DNA of 47,135 nucleotides from an uncultured Campylobacterales bacterium (GTDB lineage Bacteria > Campylobacterota > Campylobacteria > Campylobacterales > Sulfurimonadaceae): contig CAISHH010000131.1 of NCBI GenBank assembly GCA_903885085.1, positions 1-47,135 on the forward strand, given 5' to 3'. Positions within the stretch are counted from its first letter, which is position 1. Each line of letters starts with the position of its first letter. A model generated the notes under the pieces. The model made no database searches and was not told the origin of the DNA. It saw only the letters and a program-made list of their open reading frames with translations. Positions 1 to 9,451 of the stretch are shown here, in pieces. A program made the translations under genes and the position numbers.

Positions 1-675
1 TAAACTTAATAGAGTAAATAAATAGATGTTTTTAGTATTTATCTTATCAAAAAATAGATAAAATAAAATGCCTATGACAAAAAGTCGAAGTTGAGCAGGA
101 AACTGTACTAAGAGTTTTGAGATACCGAAATGATCAACTATAACTAGATAAGAAACTGATAGCATATATAAGGTGAGTAAAAAATAGATACCAAACTTTT
201 TGTAAATGGCGAAAATAAGAGGAACAAACATATAGAAAATCACTTCATTTTTTAAAGTCCATAAACTACCGTTTATTGCATCTACTTGTAAATTACTCAA
301 TGTACTTCCAACAGATGGGGATAAAAAGTTGAGAAATAATATATTTGATATAAAATATTTTATAATTTGCGAAGCGTTTCCACCTGAAAAGTAGATAAAG
401 AAAAGAGTCTGTAAAATTATCAAAATAGCATAAAGTGGGAAAACCCTGAAAAATCGCTTGATATAAAAGTGCTTTTTATTTTGATCATTGTCAAAACTCC
501 AAAATATCAAAAAACCGCTTACGATAAAAAACATGTCTACCGCATAACCGCTTAAATGAAAAATCTGATTTGAAGAATCAAACTGCATCAAGATGTTCCA
601 ATGCGCAAAAAAAACCAATATTGCAAGAGAAAGTCTGACTATATCAAAGTTATTGGCACTACTAATTTGTTTCAA
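1..675 (-). CDS. Acyltransferase 3 family membrane protein (partial, C-terminus beyond window)
   Basis: The minus strand is open from a TTG at 675 to the window edge (225 codons), with no ATG near the start. The TTG has a good ribosome site (AAGGA, 6 nt spacing) and overlaps the end of the upstream GT2 gene by 14 bp, as is usual in this operon. The product is strongly hydrophobic. It begins with FDIVRLSLAILVFFAHW, followed by GYAVDMFFIVSGFLIFW and RFFRVFPLYAI, the pattern of OafA/YrhL-type acyltransferase 3 enzymes, including the early His and the Arg-rich loop after the second helix. Such enzymes transfer acyl groups to surface sugars at the inner membrane. The setting at the end of a glycan operon fits O-acetylation of the glycan. 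The exact acceptor cannot be told. Confidence 0.85.
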   Translation of the reverse strand, partial: MKQISSANNFDIVRLSLAILVFFAHWNILMQFDSSNQIFHLSGYAVDMFFIVSGFLIFWSFDNDQNKKHFYIKRFFRVFPLYAILIILQTLFFIYFSGGNASQIIKYFISNILFLNFLSPSVGSTLSNLQVDAINGSLWTLKNEVIFYMFVPLIFAIYKKFGIYFLLTLYMLSVSYLVIVDHFGISKLLVQFPAQLRLFVIGILFYLFFDKINTKNIYLFTLLSL

Positions 676-1429
676 ACTTATTCCTTACATAGCTTCTTGC
701 ATGCTTCACCAAAGAAAAAAGAATTAAAAACGGTAACACAAAAAACAAAATGTTTTTATATTTTGTAGCTTTACAATACATTTTCATCTCACCTTTTCTC
801 ATAGCCCATCTATTTGCACTCAGTCCACCCTCTGTTAATTGTGGTCTACCTAATTTTACAAGTGGCAAATCAAGATAATAAACATCATATTTTAAAGCTA
901 CTCGAAGCCAAAGTTCATGATCTTCAGTGTATCTCATCGTTTCATCAAAAAACTGAAATTTACTTCTTCTAATAATAATACTTGGTGTGACAGCAAAATT
1001 TTTTAGCAACAATCTGTAAAACGTGATTTTGTCAATATTTATGCTCAAGTATTCTTTATCAAAATTGTTAATAAAAGTATATCCATGTCCCAATATATCT
1101 ACTCTTTCATCTTCTAAAATTTTCACTGTAAGTTCCAATTTCTGAGGATGCCATTCATCATCACCGTCTAAAAAAGCAACATACTCACCAATCGAATTTT
1201 TGACACCTTTGTTTCTTGCAGATGATGGACCACTATTTTGCTGATAAATATATTTATGTTTTATATTTTTATCTTTAAAAAAAATTTCAATGACACTTTT
1301 TGTATTATCACTACTTCCATCATCAACTATAATTATTTCATAATCTTTGTATGTTTGATTGACTACTGATTCTAAGACTTTACGAATTGTTGCTTGTGAA
1401 TTAAAGCAAGGAATGACTATTGAAACCAT
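662..1429 (-). CDS. Family 2 glycosyltransferase
   Basis: A 255-residue GT2 (GT-A fold) enzyme. It opens with VSIVIPCFNS, has the nucleotide-binding IIIVDDGSSDNT at about residues 32-43 and the metal-binding DGD at 88-90 (AFLDGDDEWH). A hydrophobic stretch near the C-terminus (ILFFVLPFLILFSLV) followed by basic residues suggests membrane attachment. The start ATG overlaps the stop codon of the upstream GT2 by one base (TAATG), which implies translational coupling. It probably adds one sugar of the surface glycan built by this cluster. Donor and linkage cannot be predicted. Confidence 0.9.
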   Translation of the reverse strand: MVSIVIPCFNSQATIRKVLESVVNQTYKDYEIIIVDDGSSDNTKSVIEIFFKDKNIKHKYIYQQNSGPSSARNKGVKNSIGEYVAFLDGDDEWHPQKLELTVKILEDERVDILGHGYTFINNFDKEYLSINIDKITFYRLLLKNFAVTPSIIIRRSKFQFFDETMRYTEDHELWLRVALKYDVYYLDLPLVKLGRPQLTEGGLSANRWAMRKGEMKMYCKATKYKNILFFVLPFLILFSLVKHARSYVRNKFETN

Positions 1430-2352
1430 TAGTTTAAGATTTTCCTGATAAACAATTTTACGACTAGAACCATAGTATTTATATAAACAAAAACGGGATT
1501 GACGCCATGTACTAGCAACAACTTGTGATTTTCAAGATAGGATCTCATTCCACCGCTTTGTCCACCAAGCCTAAACACTCCAGTCGAAAAATCTAATTTA
1601 ACAAATTGAATATTATTTTTTACTAAACGTAATGTAAAATCATAATCCGCACTCAATTTATATCTTGTATTATACAAACCCAACTTTTCATACACCTCTT
1701 TTTTCACAAACATTGTAGGATGTAAAAATGGCATATGTCTAAATAATTTATATTTTATATTATCTATACCTATCGATTTTGCTGTATCAAAAACCTTGCC
1801 ATCTTCATCAGCCAAGTCTAATTGTCCGAATGTAAACATAGCATCAGTATCTGAAAAAAACTTTGCTACATTCTGTAAAGTATCCCTATAAATAAAATCA
1901 TCTGCATTGACAATACCAATAATGTCGCCACTACACAAAGTCACGCCTTTATTCATAGCATCATAAATTCCGCTATCTTTTTCACTCACCCAGTAATCAA
2001 TCTTCTCTTCATACTTTTTGATGATATCTAAAGTTCCATCTGTCGAACCGCCGTCGATGATGATGTATTCTACATTGTCGTAGGTTTGGTTTATAACGCT
2101 TTGTATGGTTTCTTCGAGATACTTTTCGCCATTGTAAACGACTGTAATAATTGAGATAAGAGGTTTGTCTTCATAGCTTTTTTTGAAATAACTTTTTGTT
2201 CTTAATCCACCCTCGCCTTTTCGCTCTTTATGGTTCGGTAGAAATAAAATAGTTTCAAATTTATCCTCTGGTTTATTTTTGATAATTGGTTCTTCTTGTG
2301 TCAATAGTCTTATGGTGCTGAAGTTTTTATCTAAACATCTTGTGTCAGTCAT
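1429..2352 (-). CDS. Family 2 glycosyltransferase with N-terminal extension
   Basis: A 307-residue protein. The GT2 domain starts only at about residue 64 (PLISIITVVYNG), after a polar extension containing the KGEGGLRTK segment. The nucleotide site is IIIDGGSTDGT (97-107) and the metal-binding acidic triad lies in NADDF (149-153). EKDSGIYDAMNKG is typical of the WcaE-like branch of GT2. The start ATG shares ATGA with the stop of the GT9 gene upstream. It is one of three GT2 enzymes in the cluster. The substrate is unknown. Confidence 0.9.
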   Translation of the reverse strand: MTDTRCLDKNFSTIRLLTQEEPIIKNKPEDKFETILFLPNHKERKGEGGLRTKSYFKKSYEDKPLISIITVVYNGEKYLEETIQSVINQTYDNVEYIIIDGGSTDGTLDIIKKYEEKIDYWVSEKDSGIYDAMNKGVTLCSGDIIGIVNADDFIYRDTLQNVAKFFSDTDAMFTFGQLDLADEDGKVFDTAKSIGIDNIKYKLFRHMPFLHPTMFVKKEVYEKLGLYNTRYKLSADYDFTLRLVKNNIQFVKLDFSTGVFRLGGQSGGMRSYLENHKLLLVHGVNPVFVYINTMVLVVKLFIRKILN

Positions 2353-3497
2353 CCTAAAACCTTGCTAATTTTTTCTTTTACAAATTCTACATTTATCTCA
2401 TTTATATCCAAATTACTTCCATAACCATAACTATTGCTAAGTTTTTTATAATCATCCAAATCTGTTTCAATTTTAGGATGATAAATCACATGATAATTTT
2501 CACTCACATTTTTTGGATATGGGGTAAAGCGTCCATAGTGATTTCCGTTAGAGATGACAAATACATTTGTCATCTCTAATGCAACTGCTAAATGAGGCGC
2601 ACTCGTCTCATTTGCTATCATCAGATTTCCGTTATAGATGACATAAAGTAAGTCAATTAAAGACGTTTTACCAACCAAATCAATATACTCGCCACTAAAA
2701 TATTTTCTAAATTTAAAAGCATCATCAGTATCACTTGAAGCACCACACAAAACTATCTCATAGCCATACTTTTCTTTGAGATATTCACCAACTTTGGTAA
2801 ACCCTTCAATATTCCATTTCCTATAGCTTTCGCTCGCACCAATGAAAAGTATCGCATATTTTTTTGGCAATTCAAAAGATAATTTTTTTTCTTTTAAATC
2901 AATATATGGTTGAATAATATCAAGCCTTACATGTAAGAGATTTTCAAAAAATTCTTTGTTTCTACTAAACTCAAACATTAAATCATTTTTTGCATCTACT
3001 AGCTTTGTATAATATTTATCACTGATATTTTTTTGCCAAACTCTTATATTTGAAAAATCTCCAACACTTCCTATCTTTTCATTTGCATGTATAAGTTTTA
3101 CAATAGCATCAGCATAAGAAAACTCTCGACTATATACAGAACTTATAACAACTTCATATCCACATGCCGTAATCTCTTTGAGCTTTTTATATCTATAAAG
3201 AAAATCTTTATGAAACTTATTTCTATCAAGCCAAATAAATTCATCTACAAACTCACTGTCAAGTTCTTTTGATAAGCTTTTCCAAGCATTGTTTCCAAGC
3301 AATGTGATTTTATAATCTCTATACTTTTCACTTTTTTTAAGTACTTCTATAAAGTTTCTAAAAAGTATATAATCTCCAATCGCATCAAAACGAATTATCA
3401 TAAGAGATTTTTGTTGTATCTCCTTTGATGGTTTTATAGTTAAATCTATACAATAGAAAATTATAAATTTTATTAGTGTTTTTAATTTTGGAAACAA
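2349..3497 (-). CDS. Glycosyltransferase family 9 (heptosyltransferase-like)
   Basis: A 382-residue GT-B enzyme of the ADP-heptose:LPS heptosyltransferase family. The N-terminal half has SLMIIRFDAIGDYILFRNF, the family's first beta strand with its Asp and the GDxxL turn. The C-terminal half has MIANETSAPHLAVALEM, matching the family's D/E-T-x-x-x-H-L-A motif. It starts with TTG at 3497 behind AAGGTG, one base after the methyltransferase stop. It could add heptose to a lipooligosaccharide core or act on another sugar. A TTACATGTAA palindrome lies in the gene at 2927-2936 and is read as LHVR. Confidence 0.88.
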   Translation of the reverse strand: MFPKLKTLIKFIIFYCIDLTIKPSKEIQQKSLMIIRFDAIGDYILFRNFIEVLKKSEKYRDYKITLLGNNAWKSLSKELDSEFVDEFIWLDRNKFHKDFLYRYKKLKEITACGYEVVISSVYSREFSYADAIVKLIHANEKIGSVGDFSNIRVWQKNISDKYYTKLVDAKNDLMFEFSRNKEFFENLLHVRLDIIQPYIDLKEKKLSFELPKKYAILFIGASESYRKWNIEGFTKVGEYLKEKYGYEIVLCGASSDTDDAFKFRKYFSGEYIDLVGKTSLIDLLYVIYNGNLMIANETSAPHLAVALEMTNVFVISNGNHYGRFTPYPKNVSENYHVIYHPKIETDLDDYKKLSNSYGYGSNLDINEINVEFVKEKISKVLG

Positions 3498-3498
3498 C

Positions 3499-4269
3499 TT
3501 AAAACACCTTCAGCTTAAGATTTAAATAATCATCCCAAGTTTTACTTTTTAATTGTTTCTGTAATATCTTATGCAAACCAAATTTACTAAACTTTAAAAT
3601 TCTTAACTTAAAGTTTGATATTTTTTTCTCTGAAAGAATATGTAAATTACCATTACTTAAATAGTAAAGATTATATTTTTTAGCAATGAATCTAAATGTT
3701 TTTTTAGAATAAAAAGAAATATGCTGTCCATGATCAAGACCGTAATACCACCAATCTTGCGGTTTTGGAATAGAGTCTGGCAAAAGTTCAGTAGATAAAA
3801 TAATGTTCTTAGAAATTGTCAATAATTTTTCTATTTCATCAAGTGGATTTACAAAATGCTCAAAACTTTCAAAAGTCGTCACAGCTTCGTACTTTTCCCC
3901 ATTTTGATATTCAAACCCTCTTGCAAAAAGATTTGTTGTAAACTTATCATCCCAATAAAAATCAAAACCGATATCTCGCATAAGACGGACAAATACACCA
4001 TATCCACCGGCATAATCCAAGTACTTTGCCTTTTTATCAAAAAATAGACTTAAAAGAATAGTAAGTTTTTTAGACAACAGAAGATTTCTTTGCATATAAC
4101 CAGTATCAGAAACATTTATAGACTCGCCATAAGCTTCTTCTAGCCAAAATGGTTCTTCAGTTTGTAAAAAGCCACAGTGTTCGCAGTGATAGTACTTTAT
4201 TTCATATTTATTCAAAATCTTTGCAGTAAATATTGATTCATTATCACTCTTACAGATTTTACATTTCAT
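3499..4269 (-). CDS. Class I SAM-dependent methyltransferase with N-terminal zinc ribbon
   Basis: A 256-residue protein. Cys3/Cys6 and Cys29/Cys32 form a small zinc-ribbon-like knuckle, as in sugar C- and N-methyltransferases with the Methyltransf_13 N-terminus. The SAM-binding strand is KYLDYAGGYGVFVRLM (about 82-97), followed by a YEAVTTFESFEHFVNP segment typical of the Methyltransf_23 fold. The gene overlaps the upstream GT by 11 bp and ends one base before the next start. In this setting it probably methylates a nucleotide sugar or the glycan. SAM could come from MetK, encoded in the same run. Confidence 0.85.
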   Translation of the reverse strand: MKCKICKSDNESIFTAKILNKYEIKYYHCEHCGFLQTEEPFWLEEAYGESINVSDTGYMQRNLLLSKKLTILLSLFFDKKAKYLDYAGGYGVFVRLMRDIGFDFYWDDKFTTNLFARGFEYQNGEKYEAVTTFESFEHFVNPLDEIEKLLTISKNIILSTELLPDSIPKPQDWWYYGLDHGQHISFYSKKTFRFIAKKYNLYYLSNGNLHILSEKKISNFKLRILKFSKFGLHKILQKQLKSKTWDDYLNLKLKVF

Positions 4270-5194
4270 TCATCAATCTCTTTATTTTACTCGTAATTCT
4301 CTCAAAAATTGATTTCTGATTAAACATCAATTTTGATGTAAAACAATCCGCCTCATAGTTTTGATGTATCTCTAAAGGATAATTTTTTAAAATGATTTCA
4401 TGAACTTCTAAATTAGCAAATTCACTTTCATTCGTTGTATGTGTTGCATCTTCTCCAAATCCAACATTTGAAATAAGATTAAGATTTGGCAAAATTGTAA
4501 GTTGTTTATTATGCCATAAAGTAAATGTCCATTGATAGTCCCAAGTATCAATAGCTTTTTCTTTCATTTTTTTAAAAACATTAATCCAGTATTTTCTTGT
4601 ATTATCTTTTTGAATTACTTCTTCAATAAATACACTATCGCTAATTGTATTTAGTTCCACATCATAATTTTTCCACCTATTAGCCCAACTTGCCCATCCC
4701 CAGACATGATTATAAATAGAAAAATAATAATCTTCCTCAGCTCTCTTAATTCCTTTTTGAAAGTTATCACCACTAATCTGTCCAATCCTCATATCATCCT
4801 TATACCTTTCCAACAACTCCTCACAAAACCAAAAAAAGCTCTGACTTGGCAAACAATCATCTTCTAGTATAATTCCCATCTCCTCATTTTCAAAAAACCA
4901 TGTGATAGCTCCACTTACGGCATATTTACATCCGAGATTTTGCTCACGAAAGAGCGTTTTAACTTCACACTCCCAGTCTATGTTTGACATAACATAGTCA
5001 CGTACAGCGTTTACTTTCTCCGCCTCGCCATCTTTACTTTTTCTTGCTCCATCTGCTGCAATGTAGAGTCTTGGTGGTTTCGCTTGTCGTATCGCTTCAA
5101 AGACTTGTTTTGTTGTATCAAGACGGTTAAATACCAAAAACAATACTGCTGTGTTTAACGGATGTGGTGGTGTAAATATTTTATCTATCTTCAT
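4259..5194 (-). CDS. GT-A fold glycosyltransferase (HlpA-type annotation)
   Basis: A 311-residue protein with TAVLFLVFNRLDTTKQVFEAI near the start, an acidic metal site in GIILEDDCLPS, and YNHVWGWASWANRW in the C-terminal half. Homologues are often labelled hemolytic protein HlpA-like, but the motifs are those of a nucleotide-diphospho-sugar transferase. It overlaps the GT11 gene upstream by 14 bp and the methyltransferase downstream by 11 bp, so it belongs to the same translation-coupled glycan operon. The sugar transferred is unknown. A haemolysin role is not supported by anything visible here. Confidence 0.8.
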   Translation of the reverse strand: MKIDKIFTPPHPLNTAVLFLVFNRLDTTKQVFEAIRQAKPPRLYIAADGARKSKDGEAEKVNAVRDYVMSNIDWECEVKTLFREQNLGCKYAVSGAITWFFENEEMGIILEDDCLPSQSFFWFCEELLERYKDDMRIGQISGDNFQKGIKRAEEDYYFSIYNHVWGWASWANRWKNYDVELNTISDSVFIEEVIQKDNTRKYWINVFKKMKEKAIDTWDYQWTFTLWHNKQLTILPNLNLISNVGFGEDATHTTNESEFANLEVHEIILKNYPLEIHQNYEADCFTSKLMFNQKSIFERITSKIKRLMNEM

Positions 5195-6044
5195 GTTCTA
5201 CCTCAATTATTTCAGCCCATTCTGGTTGAATATCTATATGTGATTCAATTTTACTTTTCCAGCCATACCAATACCTTGGAAAAATAACTTTTTTTCTATT
5301 TTTCATCATATACGCTCCCCACCACGAAAAGCTACTATTTGAGACTATTCCGTATTCACATAAACTCATTATTGCTAAATCCGCAGCCATACTATTGTTT
5401 GAAATTATTTTATTTTTAATATTTTGGAAACAACATTCTACAAAAGAAACATCATCAGATAAAAATATAAAAAAAGGATTTTCTATGTTACAAATAATCT
5501 TTCCCATAGCTTTGTCAAAATAACTTTTTGGTAAATCAATACCTTGTAAACCTAAATAAGATTCAAAGATATAATCACCTCTTCTTACATGTACAAATAT
5601 TGTTGTAAATCCATCTGGAATTTGAGATAAAAAAGATTTTGCTTCTTCTAAATATTTATTTTTAATTTGAAAGTCAACTTTAGTTTCATCAAAGAACTTT
5701 TCAGATTGAAAAAAATTTGTTTCGACCAATGTTATAGGTAATAATCCTTTTATATTTGAAAAGGTCGATAACATCGAAGTAGAATTGTAATCCTGAATAA
5801 TATAAGAAATGATTTTAAATCGCACACAAAACATCAAAGAAGGTTTTAAAAACTTTCGGATAAAAAACTTCCAAGATTTCCCCAATGACAAATGTCTAAA
5901 ATTTATATTATCAATATCAAACCTATCTACAAACTGCTCCATATTGGCAGTGACAATTTGTTCACCATCTTTTGCAATCGTATTTAAAAAGGCATACTGA
6001 AAAAGCTGATTACCAAGCCTGCCATCGGATAAAAATAGGATCAT
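5181..6044 (-). CDS. Family 11 glycosyltransferase (alpha-1,2-fucosyltransferase-like)
   Basis: A 287-residue GT11 enzyme. GRLGNQLFQYAF (8-19) is the family's N-terminal donor-binding motif. HVRRGDY (152-158) is the HxRRxD motif that contacts GDP-fucose, and SNSSFSWWGA is the C-terminal motif. Length is close to the usual 290. Enzymes of this family usually transfer L-fucose from GDP-fucose in alpha-1,2 linkage. No GDP-fucose synthesis genes (gmd, fcl) are in the window, so the donor would have to be made elsewhere or be a related 6-deoxy sugar. A near-match palindrome (TTACATGTAC) lies at 5585-5594. Confidence 0.9.
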   Translation of the reverse strand: MILFLSDGRLGNQLFQYAFLNTIAKDGEQIVTANMEQFVDRFDIDNINFRHLSLGKSWKFFIRKFLKPSLMFCVRFKIISYIIQDYNSTSMLSTFSNIKGLLPITLVETNFFQSEKFFDETKVDFQIKNKYLEEAKSFLSQIPDGFTTIFVHVRRGDYIFESYLGLQGIDLPKSYFDKAMGKIICNIENPFFIFLSDDVSFVECCFQNIKNKIISNNSMAADLAIMSLCEYGIVSNSSFSWWGAYMMKNRKKVIFPRYWYGWKSKIESHIDIQPEWAEIIEVEHEDR

Positions 6045-6046
6045 TT

Positions 6047-6820
6047 TTAGTTATCCAATTTTTTTAACATATAAAGCCCTGTTCCGAAACCTTTTGAGCT
6101 ATCGTATTTATCATACATCTTTGTACCATAATGATATTTCTCATCTAAAATTTCAAAACCACTAAAAAGTTCTAAAATATAGTCTCTTGTGAACGCTCTA
6201 TGAGCATTAAAATAAATTTTATTTTCATTGTCAATGGGTACACTAAATAAGATCACTCCATCTGTTTTCAGAACCCTACCCAGTTCTTTTATTGCCTTTT
6301 CACTTCCAAATGGATCAAGAGGATCTCCATATCTTCCGAGTCCTATATGCTCTACCACACATAAAGAAGATAATGTTTCAATTGAATTATCTTCAAATGG
6401 AAGTTCAAGAATAGAACCCTTTTGAAAAAATAGATTTGGTAATTCAAGTTCGATTGGACGTATATCTACCATAGTAATTGGCACAAATTGAGATAATATT
6501 CCAATAGTCTTAGCAGAACTTCCAATATCATAATGATGATTTGGTTTTAAATCAAAAATGTGTTTAGCTGCCCAACTATCTTGAAAAAAATATGTTGGTT
6601 CAAGAGGCGTATAACTAAGATTGTCAAAAAGGCAAGGATAATATTCTACATTTTTGAATTGTGGATTTTCACCTAATTTTTTCAAACTCTTCAATTGATT
6701 AAAAAACCATGAAAATTGTTTTATCAAAAAAAATGGTTGAAATTTAAAAAAAGCATCTACCGTTTTTAGCAAAAAATATAGATTCCGTATCAACTGATTT
6801 TTCTTGAATTTATCTCGCAT
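6047..6820 (-). CDS. DUF268 family putative methyltransferase
   Basis: A 257-residue protein. The second half carries VVEHIGLGRYGDPLDPFGS, then ELGRVLKTDGVILFSVP and YFNAHRAFT, the conserved core of DUF268, a SAM-methyltransferase-like family common in polysaccharide clusters. A degenerate SAM site is visible as HHYDIGSSAKTIGILS, followed by MVDIRP. The gene overlaps the flippase by 11 bp. The role is presumably methylation of the glycan or its precursor. No member chemistry can be assigned from the sequence. Confidence 0.8.
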   Translation of the reverse strand: MRDKFKKNQLIRNLYFLLKTVDAFFKFQPFFLIKQFSWFFNQLKSLKKLGENPQFKNVEYYPCLFDNLSYTPLEPTYFFQDSWAAKHIFDLKPNHHYDIGSSAKTIGILSQFVPITMVDIRPIELELPNLFFQKGSILELPFEDNSIETLSSLCVVEHIGLGRYGDPLDPFGSEKAIKELGRVLKTDGVILFSVPIDNENKIYFNAHRAFTRDYILELFSGFEILDEKYHYGTKMYDKYDSSKGFGTGLYMLKKLDN

Positions 6821-8153
6821 TTTGATGTCCTATATTTATTTTATAAAAAGTCAACATTCCTATGAGTTGAAGTTTTACATTTTCTCTTGTCTTCGCATAT
6901 ATAAAGTCAATCAAAAATGTAGTGACAAAGAAGGAAATTATTGTTGCAACAATAGCACCTTTACTATAATAACGTGGGATTAAATAATAATTTAATCCCA
7001 CATTGATTATAGCGCCAAAGGTCATAGTGATCAAAGAAAATTTAAAAAGATTTTCAATATTAATAAAAGATCCTCTTGCCACTCCCGTATTGGTAAAAAA
7101 TAATCTGATAGCCATCAAAGAGAATAAAACACTTGCTGGTTGATAAGCGATACCATAAAGTAAAACTACAATACGTTCAGAAAATAAGAATATTGGCACG
7201 AAAGTTATTACAAATAATAAAAAGCTCATACGATAATAATTCAAAAACCTTTCTCTGTATAGTAATTCTGAATGTTTTTTTGCATTCACAAGTGCTGGAA
7301 AAATCGAACTATTAAGTAACATAGGAATAAATCCAAAGGTTTCAATTAATCTTAATGCCACACTATAATATCCAACTTCCTTACTACCGATCATCTCTTG
7401 AAGCATGACTTGATCAATTCTTGCTTGTATCATTAAAACTGTTCCACTCAATATGAGTGGCCATGAATCTTTTAAAAGTGAAGAAGCTATAGCTCTATTA
7501 AAAGTCAAATGCTTAACAGCAAATTTTGAATTTTTCAAAAAGAAATACATAAATCCTAAGGCCAACACAACACTATCAAAAACTATCGTCCATGCAAAAG
7601 CTGTGAGCGAAGCGTGGTTTAGTATCAAAATCACTTTTACTATACTTGAAAGCAGTAAGCTGATAACATTTGCAAAGACGATATATTTACCCATAACTTT
7701 GCTTTGAAAGTACATATCTACGACATTAAAACTTTGAAATATTGTCGCACTGGCGATGATGAAAACTAAGGTATTTGTATAACTGTCATTTGAAGTAAAA
7801 TTTACCGCAATAGCTAAGATAACAAGCACTCCAAATGCACCCAAAAGTTTAAGCCAAAAAGCTGTTCCTATGAGTTCATCTCTTCTGCTCTCATCTTTTA
7901 CGAGTTCACGGATGACAATGCCATCAAGTCCAAGTGTTGCAAAAGCGATAAAAAGCCCCACAAAGCTTTGAGCATAAGAGAAAAGTCCAAATTGCTCAGG
8001 GCCAAGATAGCGAGCCACCCAAACACCAACAAAAAGCCCCACTATCATGCGAAGGATTTTCTCACCAAAAAGCCATGAAGTATTTTTAAAGTATTTCATA
8101 AAACCTTCATGGTTTTGGAGTGAGTTGATTTTTGATTTTGCTTTGTTTATCAA
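6810..8153 (-). CDS. Oligosaccharide flippase (Wzx/RfbX family)
   Basis: A 447-residue polytopic inner-membrane protein with about 12-14 hydrophobic segments. GVWVARYLGPEQFGLFSYA near the N-terminus is the hallmark of the polysaccharide biosynthesis (MVF/Wzx) family. It would flip undecaprenyl-linked oligosaccharide to the periplasm. The chosen start is TTG at 8153, 3 bp after metK, with a weak ribosome site. An ATG at about 8099 (MKYFKNTSWLF) has AAGG upstream and is a real alternative, giving about 429 residues. It is the only translocase in the cluster, so it is the likely exporter for this glycan. Confidence 0.88.
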   Translation of the reverse strand: MINKAKSKINSLQNHEGFMKYFKNTSWLFGEKILRMIVGLFVGVWVARYLGPEQFGLFSYAQSFVGLFIAFATLGLDGIVIRELVKDESRRDELIGTAFWLKLLGAFGVLVILAIAVNFTSNDSYTNTLVFIIASATIFQSFNVVDMYFQSKVMGKYIVFANVISLLLSSIVKVILILNHASLTAFAWTIVFDSVVLALGFMYFFLKNSKFAVKHLTFNRAIASSLLKDSWPLILSGTVLMIQARIDQVMLQEMIGSKEVGYYSVALRLIETFGFIPMLLNSSIFPALVNAKKHSELLYRERFLNYYRMSFLLFVITFVPIFLFSERIVVLLYGIAYQPASVLFSLMAIRLFFTNTGVARGSFINIENLFKFSLITMTFGAIINVGLNYYLIPRYYSKGAIVATIISFFVTTFLIDFIYAKTRENVKLQLIGMLTFYKINIGHQNAR

Positions 8154-8156
8154 AAT

Positions 8157-9359
8157 TTATTTACTCAATACTTCAAACTTCTCTAACTCGTCGAGTTTTT
8201 CCCATGGATAATCAGACTGCCCAACTTGTCCGCGACTTGCTACATCTGCGTATAAAAATGTCTCTGCGCTTGGCTGATCTAGATTAAACTTTTTCGTTAT
8301 CCAGTTTGGAGTAAGTGAGAAATTTTCGCTTACAAAACTTGAGAGTTTATCATCATCGAGAGCGTCTATGACTGTTCCGTAACTATCTACGGAGACAGAA
8401 GTCGGTTTGGCTACACCTATTGCATATGAGAGTTGTACTGTTACTTTTTTTGCTAGTCCTGCTGCGACGATGTGTTTTGCTATCCATCTTCCTGCGTAGA
8501 GTCCACTTCTATCTACTTTAGTATAGTCTTTAGAGCTTTGTGCACCACCACCTATGGGTGCATAACCTCCAAAGCTATCAACTATGAGTTTTCTTCCAGT
8601 AAGTCCACTATCATGAAGTGGTCCGTGATTTACATATCTTCCTGTAGGGTTTAAATGGATTATGGTATCTTTTGGATCATATAAGTTTGTTGGTAACCCT
8701 GCGTCATCTATAAGACCTTGGAGAAGTTCTCGCACCTCTATTATGTCCATACTCTCCACGCTTGGAGCACTCACGACGATGGTATGTATCTTTTGAGGCA
8801 AACAGTTCTCAAAGTTCTCTTTTGTGCCGTAGTCCATAGTCACTTGTGTTTTTATATCTACGCCAAGTTTATGGCTATGGCCTAGTGCATAGTGGTAAAC
8901 TTTATCACAGATGACTCTTGCATACGTAATGGCTGCTGGCATATAGTCAGCAGTCTCATTCGATGCAAAACCAAACATGATGCCTTGATCTCCCGCACCT
9001 GTTTCGCCATCTTCTTGATCTACACCTTGATTGATGTCTGGTGATTGTTGATTTAAGAGAACTTGTACTTTTACAGTATCAGGAGTCAGTGTTTGAGAAG
9101 GGTTAAAACCTGATTTTCCATCGTATCCTATTTTTATGAGGGCATCTTTTACTATCTTGACATAGTCATTATGAGAAAGGTTGGCTTTACTTGTAACTTC
9201 ACCGCCAATAACTACATGTTGCCCCGCCACGAATACTTCACTCGCAACTCTTGATCTGCTATCTGCAATTATTAGCTTATCGACTATGCTATCTGCAATA
9301 ATATCCGCACACTTGTCAGGATGCCCTGGACTAACAACTTCACTTGTAAATAAATACAT
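8157..9359 (-). CDS. metK: S-adenosylmethionine synthetase
   Basis: A 400-residue cytosolic enzyme making SAM from methionine and ATP. The N-terminus has TSEVVSPGHPDKCAD with the catalytic His of GHPDK. The ATP-binding GAGDQGIMFG hexapeptide region follows at about 122-131, and GGGAQSSKDYTKVDRS is the P-loop-like region. The start ATG has AGGAG upstream. The gene sits between galE and the flippase, in line with two methyltransferases and the SAM radical enzyme MqnE. No SAM riboswitch is visible in the 92-bp gap to galE. Confidence 0.98.
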   Translation of the reverse strand: MYLFTSEVVSPGHPDKCADIIADSIVDKLIIADSRSRVASEVFVAGQHVVIGGEVTSKANLSHNDYVKIVKDALIKIGYDGKSGFNPSQTLTPDTVKVQVLLNQQSPDINQGVDQEDGETGAGDQGIMFGFASNETADYMPAAITYARVICDKVYHYALGHSHKLGVDIKTQVTMDYGTKENFENCLPQKIHTIVVSAPSVESMDIIEVRELLQGLIDDAGLPTNLYDPKDTIIHLNPTGRYVNHGPLHDSGLTGRKLIVDSFGGYAPIGGGAQSSKDYTKVDRSGLYAGRWIAKHIVAAGLAKKVTVQLSYAIGVAKPTSVSVDSYGTVIDALDDDKLSSFVSENFSLTPNWITKKFNLDQPSAETFLYADVASRGQVGQSDYPWEKLDELEKFEVLSK

Positions 9360-9451
9360 TTATATTTCTCCTAATAATTTTTCATCTAAAATAAATTTAT
9401 TAACATTTTCTTTAGGACAAGACATCAAGTCAAAAACTAAGTCTATCAATG

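Noticed and set aside
4259-5194. Haemolysin function suggested by the common HlpA label
   Set aside because: All visible motifs are of a GT-A glycosyltransferase and the operon is a glycan locus.
9360-9451. Possible SAM riboswitch before metK
   Set aside because: The 92-bp gap has no recognisable SAM-I, II or III core and is too AT-rich and short for SAM-I.
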